A stretch of DNA of 64,000 nt from Aquabacterium sp. CECT 9606 (GCF_918741295.1 NZ_CAKKNB010000004.1:124001-188000); one strand, 5' to 3'. Positions 39,155-48,463 are shown, counted from the first letter of the stretch. The notes: generated by a model from the letters alone, not told the origin. Numbers and translations are program-made.

Positions 39155-41026
39155 ATGAAGCCGTATTTGGTCAAGTCAGCCATTGCCATGGCTGTCACTT
39201 TGCAGATGTTTGCCACGGCCGCCTCGGCCCAGCAATTGCTGAACAACACCGGTTTTGAAATCGGCTCGTCGGGTGTGTCATGTTCATCGGGCACGCTCAC
39301 CGTGTCTGGCCAGATTGGCGCCTATTGGGCTGACAACTCTTGCTGGATAGCCAGCACTTCCACATTGACCTACGCGCTTGAAGGCGCCAATGCTGCAACC
39401 GGCTTTGCCCCGCATTCAGGCGCGCTCAGCCAATCGGTCGATTCCTCCGCTGGCGTCGGTCAGTTCTACATCAATGTTCCGTTGGATGGTGGCAAGAAGT
39501 ACACCTCATCCATTTGGTTGAAGGCTGACCGCGCCCTGGATGTGGTGCTCCAGCTTCGTCTCAACGGTGGCCCTTACACCGCCTACGGCAGCCGTGTTGC
39601 CAAGGTGACCACGACTTGGCAGCAATTCACCTTCGACGGGTATTCACCGGCCTCCAGCACACAGCTGAACGGTGGTCTTTATGTCGTGCTGCAGAACACG
39701 GGCAAGGTCTGGCTGGACGATGCCAGCGTCACCGCGGTGGCCGACGCCAACATCGACACAGTGCGCAGCGATGTGGTGGTGCCCAAGAGCTATTTCGGAC
39801 TTCACGTGCACCGTGACCCCAATTGGCCAACGGTGGGTTCGACGATTGGCTCCGAGCGGCTATGGGATGCCGATGGCACGCAATGGGCCGACATCTTCCC
39901 GACGGATCCCGCACTGGGCGGCACGCCCAACTGGACCAAGTTCGATGCACGGGTGCAGCGCGCGCTCGACAACGGCGCGGAACCGGTGGTGGTGCTCGGC
40001 GGCAACATTCCCCAATGGGCCAGTTCGGACCCCACCGGGTCGCAGACAGGCTCCAGCTTTTACGGCCCGGGCAGCAGTGCTCCTCCCGTGAGCGAGGCGG
40101 TCTGGACTGCCTGGGTCACGGCCGTTGCCCAACATGCCCAAGGCAAGGTCAAGCTCTGGGAAATCTGGAACGAGCCCTACCAGAACGGCACGTTCAAGGC
40201 CGACATTCCGCGCTTGGCAAGGTTGGCCCAGCTGGCCTATCCCATCCTGAAGAATGCCAGCTCGACCAACAAGGTCCTGAGCCCCAGTTTTGATGTTTAC
40301 GACAACAACTTCCTGGAGCGCTTTCTGCAGGCCGGCGGGGGTTCTTACATGGACATCGTTTCCGTGCACGCCTATGACTTCTTTGGCGGAAACCTGCTGG
40401 ATGCCACCGTCTCGGCCGGCAGCCGGACAGGCGATCCAGCAGCTCCCGAAGCGATGTACTACAAGGAACACTTGATCAAGAACACCAAGTCGATCCTGGC
40501 CAGGTATGGTTTCCAGTCCCTGCCGGTCTGGAACACCGAAGGCGGTTATGGCGGCGCCAAGTTCGCCAATGGCACCTCCAACGATGCGGCTGGTGCGCCT
40601 TGGGTGGCGCGTAACCTGATCCTGGGTTGGGCATTGGGCGGTCTTGATCGCAACTTCTACTACGCGTGGGATCAGCGTGATGTCGGTTGGGTTGCCGGTG
40701 CGCGCGAACCAGCAAGCCCTCCCAACTCCAACAACTACATCAAGACTGCGGCAGGCACGGCCTACCAGCAGGTGGCCACGTGGTTGACCGGCAAGAAGGT
40801 GGTGAGCAAGACGGTGGATGCCAATGGCACCTGGACCATCGTGCTGAACCCGGGCATTTTCGCGGCCAAGCAATTCATCGTCTGGAACCCTGCCGGCACC
40901 TTCGGCTATACCGTGCCAAGTGGCATCGACTACGTGAGCTATGTCACCAACCTGGCGGGCGTGAAGACGAGCATCCCGGCTCCGTTCTCGGTGAACCAAA
41001 GCCCTGCGCTGCTGACCCGCAATTGA
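39155..41026 (+). CDS. Secreted glycoside hydrolase (clan GH-A type) with N-terminal carbohydrate-binding module
   Basis: A 623-residue extracellular protein. Signal peptide 1-25 (ending ATAASA), then a CBM4/9-like beta-sandwich (about 27-190, with LLNNTGFE and VWLDDASVTAV), then a TIM-barrel hydrolase from about 200. WEIWNEPYQNG places the acid/base Glu at E340. The nucleophile is probably E462 in VWNTEGGYGG. Spacing and motifs suggest GH39- or GH5-like retaining enzymes. The target polysaccharide is unknown. It lies between two oppositely oriented chemoreceptors; linking sensing to polymer degradation is plausible but is inference. Confidence 0.8.
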   Translation: MKPYLVKSAIAMAVTLQMFATAASAQQLLNNTGFEIGSSGVSCSSGTLTVSGQIGAYWADNSCWIASTSTLTYALEGANAATGFAPHSGALSQSVDSSAGVGQFYINVPLDGGKKYTSSIWLKADRALDVVLQLRLNGGPYTAYGSRVAKVTTTWQQFTFDGYSPASSTQLNGGLYVVLQNTGKVWLDDASVTAVADANIDTVRSDVVVPKSYFGLHVHRDPNWPTVGSTIGSERLWDADGTQWADIFPTDPALGGTPNWTKFDARVQRALDNGAEPVVVLGGNIPQWASSDPTGSQTGSSFYGPGSSAPPVSEAVWTAWVTAVAQHAQGKVKLWEIWNEPYQNGTFKADIPRLARLAQLAYPILKNASSTNKVLSPSFDVYDNNFLERFLQAGGGSYMDIVSVHAYDFFGGNLLDATVSAGSRTGDPAAPEAMYYKEHLIKNTKSILARYGFQSLPVWNTEGGYGGAKFANGTSNDAAGAPWVARNLILGWALGGLDRNFYYAWDQRDVGWVAGAREPASPPNSNNYIKTAAGTAYQQVATWLTGKKVVSKTVDANGTWTIVLNPGIFAAKQFIVWNPAGTFGYTVPSGIDYVSYVTNLAGVKTSIPAPFSVNQSPALLTRN

Positions 41027-41047
41027 TCACCTGAGGTGATTTTGCAA

Positions 41048-41079
41048 GGGCTGTCCGTCCATGACGGGCAGCCCTTTTT
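41048..41079 (+). terminator. Intrinsic terminator after the glycoside hydrolase gene
   Basis: Arms GGGCTGTCCGTC (41048-41059) and GACGGGCAGCCC (41063-41074, one G-U pair) with a three-base loop, followed by TTTTT. It lies 21 bp after the stop and before the convergent chemoreceptor stop at 41090. Confidence 0.88.
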
Positions 41080-41089
41080 CCATTCAAGC

Positions 41090-42805
41090 TCAGAACGACG
41101 TCCAGTCGTCGGCGCCCGTCAACGCGGCAGCACTGGCCGTCGAAGAAGCCTGTGGTGATTTGCTTGGCCTGGCTGCGGGTTTGGCGCGCTCCGGTCCCCT
41201 GCGCTCGACAACCTGCGCATTGGCGGCAGGCGAGCTCAGGTAGCTGGGTTGCCCAGCCCGGTCGCTGGGAAGCTTGAACACCGCCACGGACTGCACCAAC
41301 TGTTGCGCCTGGCCCTTCAGGCTCTCGGCGGCGGCGGCGCTTTCCTCGACCAGGGCCGCGTTCTGTTGCGTCACCTGGTCCATCTGCCCAACTGCATTGC
41401 CCACTTGCGTGATGCCATCGCTCTGTTCCTGACTGGCCGAGGAGATCTCAGCCACGATGTCGCTCACGCGGCGGATCGAGCCGACGATCTCCCCCATGGT
41501 CTTGCCGGCCTGGTCGACCAGCACCGTGCCTTGCTCGACTTGTTCGACGCTGCGCCCGATCAAGGTCTTGATCTCCTTGGCCGCCTCGGCGCTGCGCTGC
41601 GCCAGCGTGCGCACTTCGCTCGCCACCACCGCGAAGCCACGACCCTGTTCGCCAGCGCGGGCTGCCTCCACGGCGGCGTTCAGCGCCAGGATGTTGGTCT
41701 GGAAGGCGATGCCGTCGATGACGCCAATGATGTCGCCGATCTTGCGGCTGCTGTCGCTGATGCCTTGCATCGTGGTGACGACCTGTCCGACCACCTCACC
41801 GCCCTGGGCGGCGATCTCGGAAGCGCCTTGCGCCAGTTGGTTGGCCTGCTTGGCGTTGTCGGCGTTGTTGCGCACGGTGGTGTTCAACTGTTCCATCGTG
41901 GCGGCCGTCTGCTGCAGGGCGCTGGCCTGTTCCTCGGTGCGTTGGCTCAGGTCCTGATTGCCCTGGGCGATCTGGGCGCTCGCGGTGGACACGCTCTCCG
42001 AATTGGCGCGCACGCCGGAAACCACGTTCGTCAGGTTGACCTGCATGCGTGCCAGGGCCTTGAGCACCTGGGCGGCTTCATCATCGCCGTCGGCCTGGAT
42101 GGCCTGCGTGAAGTCGCCCGCTGCCGCGCGATCCGCAGCGGTAACTGCGTTGGCCAGCGGCCGTGCGATGGAACGAACCAACCACCAGCCCGCGACGACC
42201 GCGATGCCCAGCGCAGCGACCACGCCCACCAACAACGACGTGCGGGCCTGGGCATAGGCACGGTCGGCCGTGACGCTCTCATCGGCGCCGCCCTTGTTGT
42301 TCAGTTCGACCAGCTTCAGCAGTGTTGCGCTGAAGCGGTCATAAACCGGCAGGGTTTCCTTGTTGAGGATGACGCGCGCGCGCTCCGTCTCATTCTTCCG
42401 CGATGCGGCGATCAACTGCTCGTGCATCGCAAGGTAAGACTTCCAGTCCGCAGCAAAGCTTTCATAGAGCTTGCGCTCTTCATCGCTGCTGATCAGCTTG
42501 ATGTAAGCGTCGTGGTTCTTGTCGAAGCCGGCCTTGACCACTGCGATGTCCTTCTCGATCTGCGCCATTTCGGCATCGTCCGTGCTCAGAACGTGCCGAA
42601 CCTCTCCCAAACGGAAGTCCGAGGTGTTGGTGTTCATGGCGTTGACCAGGCTCACACTGGGCAGCCAGTTGGACGTGATCTCGTAGGTCGAGGTGCGCAT
42701 CTTGCCCATCTGCCAGAGTGCCAAGCCTGACAGGCCAACGATGATGGACACGAGCAGCGCCAGGGTGGCTGTCAAACGGGTCGTGATCTTGAGATTTTTG
42801 AACAT
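41090..42805 (-). CDS. Methyl-accepting chemotaxis protein with C-terminal CheR-tether-like end
   Basis: A 571-residue chemoreceptor with TM1 (about 10-32), a four-helix-bundle sensor (33-190, with [20 protein letters not shown]), TM2 (about 195-215), HAMP, and a signalling domain with the tip [21 protein letters not shown] Pro/Ala/Ser-rich tail ends in DDWTSF, which fits the W-x-x-F pattern of CheR/CheB-recruiting pentapeptides; the paralogue at 37254-38807 lacks it. The start MFKNLKITT at 42805 is chosen; ATG at 42826 is an alternative. Confidence 0.93.
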   Translation of the reverse strand: MFKNLKITTRLTATLALLVSIIVGLSGLALWQMGKMRTSTYEITSNWLPSVSLVNAMNTNTSDFRLGEVRHVLSTDDAEMAQIEKDIAVVKAGFDKNHDAYIKLISSDEERKLYESFAADWKSYLAMHEQLIAASRKNETERARVILNKETLPVYDRFSATLLKLVELNNKGGADESVTADRAYAQARTSLLVGVVAALGIAVVAGWWLVRSIARPLANAVTAADRAAAGDFTQAIQADGDDEAAQVLKALARMQVNLTNVVSGVRANSESVSTASAQIAQGNQDLSQRTEEQASALQQTAATMEQLNTTVRNNADNAKQANQLAQGASEIAAQGGEVVGQVVTTMQGISDSSRKIGDIIGVIDGIAFQTNILALNAAVEAARAGEQGRGFAVVASEVRTLAQRSAEAAKEIKTLIGRSVEQVEQGTVLVDQAGKTMGEIVGSIRRVSDIVAEISSASQEQSDGITQVGNAVGQMDQVTQQNAALVEESAAAAESLKGQAQQLVQSVAVFKLPSDRAGQPSYLSSPAANAQVVERRGPERAKPAARPSKSPQASSTASAAALTGADDWTSF

Positions 42806-42967
42806 GGATTGGTCTTCAGCTTCCATGCAAAAGAAATGCTTGCCCCCCGCATGGAAAAAGGGACCGCCTGTGTACCGAGTGTTCATCGGCAAAAAAGCGC
42901 TGAAACTGGAGCCGATTGAGGCGGACTATTTCGCGGTATTGGCCCCGGGTGCCAAGGGCCTCAGGTT

Positions 42968-43804
42968 TCAGTCGGAAGTGTCGACAGAGCGGTTGAACAG
43001 CAGTGCGCCTGGAAGGCGTTTACCAGTGTCTTCGGTGCAGGCGGCACCGTTGGCCACTGCCGCGAGACGCGGGCACTGCGCCAGCAGCGCGGCGAGTGGG
43101 CCGCGTTCGCGCACCCGCGTGTGGTGCACGCACAGGGCGCCTCCCGGTCCCCATGCGGCCTCCAAGGGCATGGTGGCCGGCGTCTCGGCCTGTTGGATCC
43201 CATGCACGTCGAACAGATCGATCGCCATGCCTTTTCGCGTCCAGCCAATGCCGTCGCCGCAGTAGTCGGCGCGGAACATGCGGGTGCAGGTCTGGAACAT
43301 CGCCACACCCGAGCCGGGCCCGTGCGCGTCGTCCCAGGGAAAATATCCGGCGCGCAAACACTTGCCTTGCACGCCAGCGGTACAGGTCAGCGACAGCTGT
43401 CCGGGCACACGCACCTGGCTGCCATCGGGAAGGTCGTGGCCTTCGATGAACAGCACGAGCTTGCGGTTGTCCCGATCGGCATCGCAGATGTTGGTCCATT
43501 GCCCGGTCGATGCGTCCAGCGCTTCGATCTCGTGCAGTAACACGCCGCGCGTGCCATCCGACAGCACTGTCAGTACACGCAGGTGCGGTGCATCAGGGCC
43601 ATCGCCCAGCGTCAGTTCGGTGCCGGCCAGCGCCTGTCCAGCGCGACGCACACCTTCGCCGTCGACGACTTCGATCGAAGTTCCCACCACCCGCAATACC
43701 CGCCCCGGGGCGGACCCCGACGCGTGGGCGGTGGCGGCCAGCAGCATCAAGGCGACCGCGGTCAATTGGGCCGCGGTGCCAACCATTCGCTTGAACATCA
43801 TCAT
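42968..43804 (-). CDS. Secreted ADYC-domain protein
   Basis: A 278-residue protein with a signal peptide (about 1-28, ending ATAHA) and six or more cysteines in its mature part. It contains FRADYCGDGIGWTRKG, the sequence that gives the ADYC domain its name, around residues 183-198. ADYC-type proteins, which I recall mainly from myxobacteria, have no known activity and are often fused or adjacent to short-repeat segments. It lies 30 bp downstream of the pentapeptide-repeat gene on the same strand, so the two form a likely operon. The domain name is from memory and should be verified. Confidence 0.65.
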   Translation of the reverse strand: MMMFKRMVGTAAQLTAVALMLLAATAHASGSAPGRVLRVVGTSIEVVDGEGVRRAGQALAGTELTLGDGPDAPHLRVLTVLSDGTRGVLLHEIEALDASTGQWTNICDADRDNRKLVLFIEGHDLPDGSQVRVPGQLSLTCTAGVQGKCLRAGYFPWDDAHGPGSGVAMFQTCTRMFRADYCGDGIGWTRKGMAIDLFDVHGIQQAETPATMPLEAAWGPGGALCVHHTRVRERGPLAALLAQCPRLAAVANGAACTEDTGKRLPGALLFNRSVDTSD

Positions 43805-43834
43805 CTCAGTGTGCAGGGTGCGTCGCGGAGCGCC

Positions 43835-44140
43835 TTAGCGCGCGGCCGTCGCGGGCGAAGTCAGTTGGATGGTCGACAGGTCCCAGCTTCTGGCGGGCGT
43901 GTAGCTGCCCGCAGGCAGTGGCGTGCTGGCGGGCTGCTTGGCAACCGCGTTGAGGCCGTTGGCTCCGATGGCGTTGTTGTGGAGCGCGTTGTTGTGGAGG
44001 GCATTGTTGTGCAGTGCGTTGTTGTGCAGCGCGTTGTTGTGCAGTGCATTGTTGCTCAAGCAGGCATGGGACGAGGCCATGACGACTGCGGCAGCGACGA
44101 GGACAGCGGATTGGCGGATGGTGGAAATAAAGCGGTTCAT
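43835..44140 (-). CDS. Small secreted pentapeptide-repeat protein (NNALH repeats)
   Basis: A 101-residue protein: MNRFISTIRQSAVLVAAAVV forms a signal peptide that ends near SSHAC, where a cysteine might be lipidated although the lipobox is poor. Six consecutive five-residue repeats follow (mostly NNALH), then a short tail ending TSPATAAR. The A-L-x-x-N periodicity fits the pentapeptide right-handed beta-helix, but six repeats make only about 1.5 coils. It precedes the ADYC gene, probably in one transcript. The start at 44140 is the first ATG before the signal peptide. Confidence 0.65.
   Translation of the reverse strand: MNRFISTIRQSAVLVAAAVVMASSHACLSNNALHNNALHNNALHNNALHNNALHNNAIGANGLNAVAKQPASTPLPAGSYTPARSWDLSTIQLTSPATAAR
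43971..44060 (-). repeat. 15-bp tandem repeat, six units, encoding NNALH
   Basis: Six adjacent 15-bp units of the form GCGTTGTTGTGCAGT with small changes, starting at 43971, 43986, 44001, 44016, 44031 and 44046. Each encodes one five-residue repeat, so slippage would change copy number without shifting the frame. Confidence 0.9.
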
Positions 44141-44427
44141 GGATCTCTCCGTTGATTGTTCGCCTGGTTCGGAATGAACTTCGATGCGACAGACCGAAGT
44201 GTGAGAGACGCCCGTTTCAAAGACGTTGCAACACAAGCGCGCGATTGTTTCAATTGTTCACGCCTCTCTCCGCCCCGGTTACCACGCCATCCCCAACGGG
44301 CTGCCGTGGCGCAACAAATGAAACACACAGGCGTTTGCAATGAAACCGAATTGAAACGCCCGCTGCTGACACTGAACCCCAACGCAGCACGGTGCTGCGG
44401 CAACAAACTTTCACAGGACTACTCATC

Positions 44428-45210
44428 ATGAACTTCACCCGCACCCTCATCGCCGCAGCCCTCATCGCCAGCGGCAGCGCTGCCTTCGCACAGGCCGCCA
44501 TCACACAGAACATGGCCGTGGCCGGCGGCGTCACGCCCGGCGACACGGCGGGCTTCCCCGTCACCATCAGCCAGCCTGGCAGCTACAAGCTCACCAGCAA
44601 CCTGTTCGTGCCCGAGGGCTCGATTGGCGTCAGTATCACAGCTGCGAATGTCACGCTGGACCTGAATGGTTTCAGCATCATCGGGCCGAGCACCTGCACC
44701 CGCGTCTACAACACCAAAGCCGTGACCTGCGTTTACACCGGCTCGTTCGCCGGTGTGGCGGTCGGCTCCAACGCTGCAGGCGCCAAGGTGCGCGGGGGCA
44801 CTGTCAAGGGCTTCCAGTCAGGTGTTTCCTCGTACGCATCAGCCAGTGTTGAAGACATCACGGCCACCTTCAACATGCAAGGGGTCTCCTTCAGCGTAAG
44901 TGCTGGCACGTCGTTCCGCCTGTCAGGCATCAACGCCAGCTACAACTCGGGCAATGGCATCGACACTGGCTCTGCCGTCGGCACGATCGAGCGCTCACAG
45001 TCCAACCACAACGGCGGCAAAGGCATCAACGCGCAGAGCGGTGTCACCCTGTTCAATGTGGAGGCCATTGAAAACTTCGGCCACGGTGTTGATGGGGCCG
45101 CCGGGCATGCCGTCTATGCCACGGGCAACGGCAACGGCACCAACCCCGCCCAGAACTTCTACGGGTTTCGCTCGATGGGCAACAACCTGAACGGCACCAC
45201 CCAGTTCTGA
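44428..45210 (+). CDS. Secreted right-handed beta-helix protein
   Basis: A 260-residue protein with a signal peptide (about 1-24, ending GSAAFAQ). The mature part opens with a motif common in right-handed parallel beta-helix proteins: ISQPGSYKLTSNLFVP followed by ITAANVTLDLNGFSIIGP. Helical rungs follow (GIDTGSAVGTIERSQSNHNG, GKGINAQSGVTLFNVEAIEN). No catalytic residues can be named. It diverges from the pentapeptide gene across about 290 bp and is followed by the proline-rich gene one base after its stop, so those two are co-transcribed. Confidence 0.75.
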   Translation: MNFTRTLIAAALIASGSAAFAQAAITQNMAVAGGVTPGDTAGFPVTISQPGSYKLTSNLFVPEGSIGVSITAANVTLDLNGFSIIGPSTCTRVYNTKAVTCVYTGSFAGVAVGSNAAGAKVRGGTVKGFQSGVSSYASASVEDITATFNMQGVSFSVSAGTSFRLSGINASYNSGNGIDTGSAVGTIERSQSNHNGGKGINAQSGVTLFNVEAIENFGHGVDGAAGHAVYATGNGNGTNPAQNFYGFRSMGNNLNGTTQF

Positions 45211-45211
45211 C

Positions 45212-45793
45212 ATGAAAACCACCTATGTGCTGGCATGGCTCTTGGCGGCCTCGGGCGTGCAGGCTTTGGTGCAAGCAGGCTCAACCGCCGCCAGCCCTGC
45301 GGCGCACGATGCGCCGGTGGCGGTGGTGGTGCAGGCCACGCGGCCGACCACGAAGCTGGGCACGCCTGCAGCACCGCCTGCAGCACCGCCTGCAAAACTG
45401 CCTGCACACGCGACCGCACAGGCGCCATTGGTGCAACGCGTGGGCGATGCCTTGCAGGTGGACGCCCAGCGTGCCTCGCGTCGTGCCGTGGTGGAACAAC
45501 TGGCCGCCGCCACCGGCACCCAACTGATTGGGTCCACCAGCGCGCTGGACGACACGCCAACGGTCAGCCGGCATTGGCAGGGGCGCAACGCCATGCCTTT
45601 GCTGGCCCAGTTGCTGGATGGGCACATTGACTTTGCAGCCCTGTGCAATGCGCAAGGCTGCAAGGTTTGGCTGCAGGCCCCTTCATCCGATGGGCAGGCC
45701 ACGCCTGCGCCGCCGCCTGCCAGCCAATACAGCCAGTACAGCCCACCAGGCCCTCCGCAAGCTGATCCGCCCGGCTTGTTCCCATCTGAATGA
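45212..45793 (+). CDS. Secreted proline-rich protein with STN-like segment
   Basis: A 193-residue protein. It has a signal peptide (about 1-22), a linker with repeated PPAAPPA, then ASRRAVVEQLAAATGTQLIG and AMPLLAQLLDGHIDFAALCN, which resemble the short N-terminal (STN) domain of secretins and TonB receptors. The C-terminus is Pro/Gln-rich. It starts one base after the beta-helix gene stop (TGACATG). The function is unrecognised; the STN resemblance is weak and could be incidental. Confidence 0.6.
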   Translation: MKTTYVLAWLLAASGVQALVQAGSTAASPAAHDAPVAVVVQATRPTTKLGTPAAPPAAPPAKLPAHATAQAPLVQRVGDALQVDAQRASRRAVVEQLAAATGTQLIGSTSALDDTPTVSRHWQGRNAMPLLAQLLDGHIDFAALCNAQGCKVWLQAPSSDGQATPAPPPASQYSQYSPPGPPQADPPGLFPSE

Positions 45794-45941
45794 GGATAAA
45801 GAGATCCACAGGCACGATAAGGAACCACTCTTGGCCATGGACATGGCGGTCTACCGGGAGGCGGGCCGCCAGCTAAGTTAGGGATGCCACAGGGAGCGTG
45901 AGCACCGCACACTTGGATCAGATTCCAACCAGGAGCCCACG

Positions 45942-47870
45942 ATGATTTCCATGCCCATCGCGATTCTTCGGTTCAAGTGGAGCGACCAGGCCCAGGCGCC
46001 GGCTGCTTGGAGTGACAGTGCCTATGCATCCATCTTTCTGCCCGGCGGCCCATGGTGGGGGGTGGCGCGCTACTGGGAGGACTGCTCGTTCAATTTGATC
46101 GAGCTGGGCGGTAGTGCCGTGCTGCCTTGGCGCACGCACGCATTCACCTTCATGCGCTTCAATCCCGAGAAAGGTGTGACCGAGCAGAACGACCGCGGCA
46201 AGGTGATCCAGGCCGCCGTCGACCAGGTGTTGGCAGAGGGCGTGTCCCTTGCCGGTTATGCCGCGGTGGTCGTTGTGTTTCCGGCCGTCCCTGGCGCGGA
46301 TGCGGGCGCTTCGTCCGCCATCAACATCGGCGGCGGCAAGTTGGTGGGTGGCGCCTTGCTCAATGAGGGCTTGACGCAGGACGTGATCGCGCATGAGATC
46401 GGGCACACGCTCGGCCTGGCGGACGCCTTCGGCAACCGTCCAGACCCCACCATCTACTGGGATCCCTATTGCGTCATGAGCGCACGCTTCTACGCTAGCA
46501 GCCAGTCGGCTTTTGCGTTGCCGGCTGACCCGTCTGTGCCAAGCGTGGGCGGCACCTACTTCTCAGGGATGGCGCCGCGCCCCTCTGGCGCCATGCTTTA
46601 CCACTCGATCAATGCCTTCCAGACATCCAGCCTGGTACAGACGCTCCCCGCCGATTTCCGGCTGGCGGGCGTGAACGTGCGACTGCACGCGACGGACGGC
46701 GGCTGGGCCGGCCAGCCCATCGTCGTCGTGGCGGCGACCGACCCGGCGGCGGGCGCGGCCGAGAAGTCTTTCGTCTTGGAGTACCGCCGCTCGCAGGGGT
46801 GGGACCGCGCCTTCAAAGCTGGCGAACGCAGCGGCCTCGGCTTTGTCTCGCCTGGCATCGTCATCCATTCGATTCGCGACGGCGTCGATCCGCTGCGCGC
46901 CACACGCCAGCTTGCTGTCTACGAAGGCGTCATCCCGATTCCGCTCACTGGCGACGCGGACTTCCGGCTCGGGGGTGGGCGCGATCTCGGCCTGGTCGTG
47001 CGGGGCGTGGCCCCGGATGGCAGCTACGTAGACCTGACGATCGGTGGGGCGGCTCTGGTGGAACGCAAAGGCGTGGTGGCCAGCATTCCCGAGTGGCAAG
47101 GCGGTGATAGCGAACTGGTGGAGTCTGGTATCGCAGACGTCTTTATCCCGCCCAATTGCGGCACCGGTCGCTTCCATTACCAGATCACGCGTCAGGAGTC
47201 CAAGTTCGTCTTGTCGGCGCGGGCCTCTGGCTACACGCTGCCGGCCTTCGGGTGGGCCATCAACGGTGTGGCCTTGCCCGAGGTTGCGCCGGGCACGCCG
47301 CGCAAATCGGGGTCCGTGCAAGTGCCAGTCAATGCCGAGTTCCCGCAGCCGAACCAGGTGCTCAAGCAGAACCTGATGGCAACGCTGAACTTTGAGCTCG
47401 TTGACAACACACTGACCTTGGGGGCGCGAAGCAGCGACGGCAACTTCGACCTTTGGGTTCAGGTGACCTCCAGCGAGGACGCGCCCGGCGCCCTCAAGAC
47501 GCCGGCCGACGATCGGTCCGCCGCCGGCAACCTGCGCGTCGATGGCGTGCTGCTCGCCTATGGCCAGGATTGGCACGATGCTGTGGCTCGGTGCTGGGCA
47601 CGCTATCTGCGTACCTTGCCCTCGGCGTCGATTTTTCGCAGTCTTCCCAAATTGGACTTTGACCCGACGCAATTCGGCCCCGCCAACTTCTTCGGCTCCC
47701 GCATGGATGAGCTGGGGCGCCTGGACCCACGTGACGAGTTGGCAGCGCGGGACTTGATTGCCACCTACCGCGCAACCCTGCCCGCTGTTGCGGGGCAATT
47801 GCAGGCTGCATTCGACGCCATGTCGTCGAGGCGACTGGACTTTCGCACGCCGTCGGACCTGGCCCCCTAG
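45942..47870 (+). CDS. Metzincin-like zinc metallopeptidase
   Basis: A 642-residue protein with HEIGHTLGLAD at 151-161, which supplies three zinc ligands (H151, H155 and D161 or nearby) and the catalytic E152. A Met-turn-like YCVMSAR follows at about 176-182. This pattern is that of metzincins, close to M6/immune-inhibitor-type peptidases. No N-terminal signal peptide is visible (MISMPIAILRFKWSDQ), so export, if any, would use another route. The C-terminal 350 residues may carry beta-rich domains. AGGAG precedes the start. The substrate is unknown. Confidence 0.75.
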   Translation: MISMPIAILRFKWSDQAQAPAAWSDSAYASIFLPGGPWWGVARYWEDCSFNLIELGGSAVLPWRTHAFTFMRFNPEKGVTEQNDRGKVIQAAVDQVLAEGVSLAGYAAVVVVFPAVPGADAGASSAINIGGGKLVGGALLNEGLTQDVIAHEIGHTLGLADAFGNRPDPTIYWDPYCVMSARFYASSQSAFALPADPSVPSVGGTYFSGMAPRPSGAMLYHSINAFQTSSLVQTLPADFRLAGVNVRLHATDGGWAGQPIVVVAATDPAAGAAEKSFVLEYRRSQGWDRAFKAGERSGLGFVSPGIVIHSIRDGVDPLRATRQLAVYEGVIPIPLTGDADFRLGGGRDLGLVVRGVAPDGSYVDLTIGGAALVERKGVVASIPEWQGGDSELVESGIADVFIPPNCGTGRFHYQITRQESKFVLSARASGYTLPAFGWAINGVALPEVAPGTPRKSGSVQVPVNAEFPQPNQVLKQNLMATLNFELVDNTLTLGARSSDGNFDLWVQVTSSEDAPGALKTPADDRSAAGNLRVDGVLLAYGQDWHDAVARCWARYLRTLPSASIFRSLPKLDFDPTQFGPANFFGSRMDELGRLDPRDELAARDLIATYRATLPAVAGQLQAAFDAMSSRRLDFRTPSDLAP

Positions 47871-47949
47871 CACGGCGTAATCCCATGTCTTGCGTGCTGC
47901 AGGGTGCCAAGCATCTGAACCCGGGCCGCCAGGCAAAAAGCCTTGCGTC

Positions 47950-48048
47950 GGGCTTTCCGTGGCGCGCGCCTTGCGCATGAAGCGGACGGACATGTCTTTG
48001 CGCAGGGCATCCAGGCCAGAACCCTTGCCCAGCACCTTCAACAGGGCG
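47950..48048 (-). pseudogene. 3'-end fragment of the orphan gene (second shortest copy)
   Basis: About 100 bp matching the last 33 codons of the complete gene at 54864-55337 with few changes (GLDALRKDMSVRFMRKARATES in frame, split here as GLDALRKDMSV and RFMRKARATES). Homology stops abruptly near 48048. It is preceded at 47927-47947 by the CGCAAGGC-type hairpin with one mismatch. It lies after the peptidase stop and before the toxin-antitoxin promoter. Nothing else was recognised in 47871-48155. Confidence 0.8.
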
Positions 48049-48155
48049 CAGAGATGGCCTGTTCAGGCGCCAGCCAGAGACACGCAAAGTCAATCGAGAG
48101 AGCTGCCGGTGGTGCCGGATGGACAGCAAATACACCGTCAACCGCAGCGAAGCCC

Positions 48156-48184
48156 TTGAATTTGTAGTGCTAATGCAATACATT
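48156..48184 (+). promoter_or_regulatory. Promoter and probable operator of the toxin-antitoxin pair
   Basis: TTGAAT (48156-48161) and TACATT (48179-48184) are separated by 17 bp, a good sigma-70-type match. An inverted repeat TGTAGTGC (48163-48170), TAAT, GCAATACA (48175-48182), with one mismatch, covers the spacer and -10, the expected place for an autoregulatory antitoxin operator. Transcription would start about 7 nt beyond the -10, at or very near the ATG at 48191, so the mRNA may be leaderless. Confidence 0.6.
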
Positions 48185-48190
48185 GAGGCC

Positions 48191-48463
48191 ATGAAAACCG
48201 CTGTCATCCCCCAAGTCCGTGTCGAACCAGAGTTGCGCGCCGATCTTGATTCGGTACTCCTGCCCGGCGAAACGCTGACTGAATTTGTCGAGGCATCGGT
48301 GCGCCGCGCCGTTGAATTTCGTCGCGTACAAACAGACTTCGCCGCGCGGTGCGATGCCTCATTGGCAGCGTACGAGCGCACCGGGGCTTCCATCCCGTCG
48401 GACGTTGTTTTGTCGAAGCTTGAGGCGAAGGTCGCAGCACGGGTGAAGCAGCTTCGCAAATGA
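48191..48463 (+). CDS. Type II antitoxin (YlcI/YnfO-like, CopG-type)
   Basis: A 90-residue protein: MKTAVIPQVRVEPELRADLD suits a ribbon-helix-helix start, followed by LPGETLTEFVEASVRRAVEF and a C-terminal helix that would neutralise the toxin (VVLSKLEAKVAARVKQLRK). The ATG at 48191 was chosen because the ribbon-helix-helix strand begins there and the promoter lies just upstream. It overlaps the toxin gene by 4 nt (ATGA), the usual antitoxin-first order. Confidence 0.8.
   Translation: MKTAVIPQVRVEPELRADLDSVLLPGETLTEFVEASVRRAVEFRRVQTDFAARCDASLAAYERTGASIPSDVVLSKLEAKVAARVKQLRK

Noticed and set aside
46563..48041. A 492-codon minus-strand open frame opposite the metallopeptidase, beginning with the orphan-gene tail.
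   Set aside because: The first residues come from the 3' fragment of the orphan gene and the rest is antisense to the peptidase.
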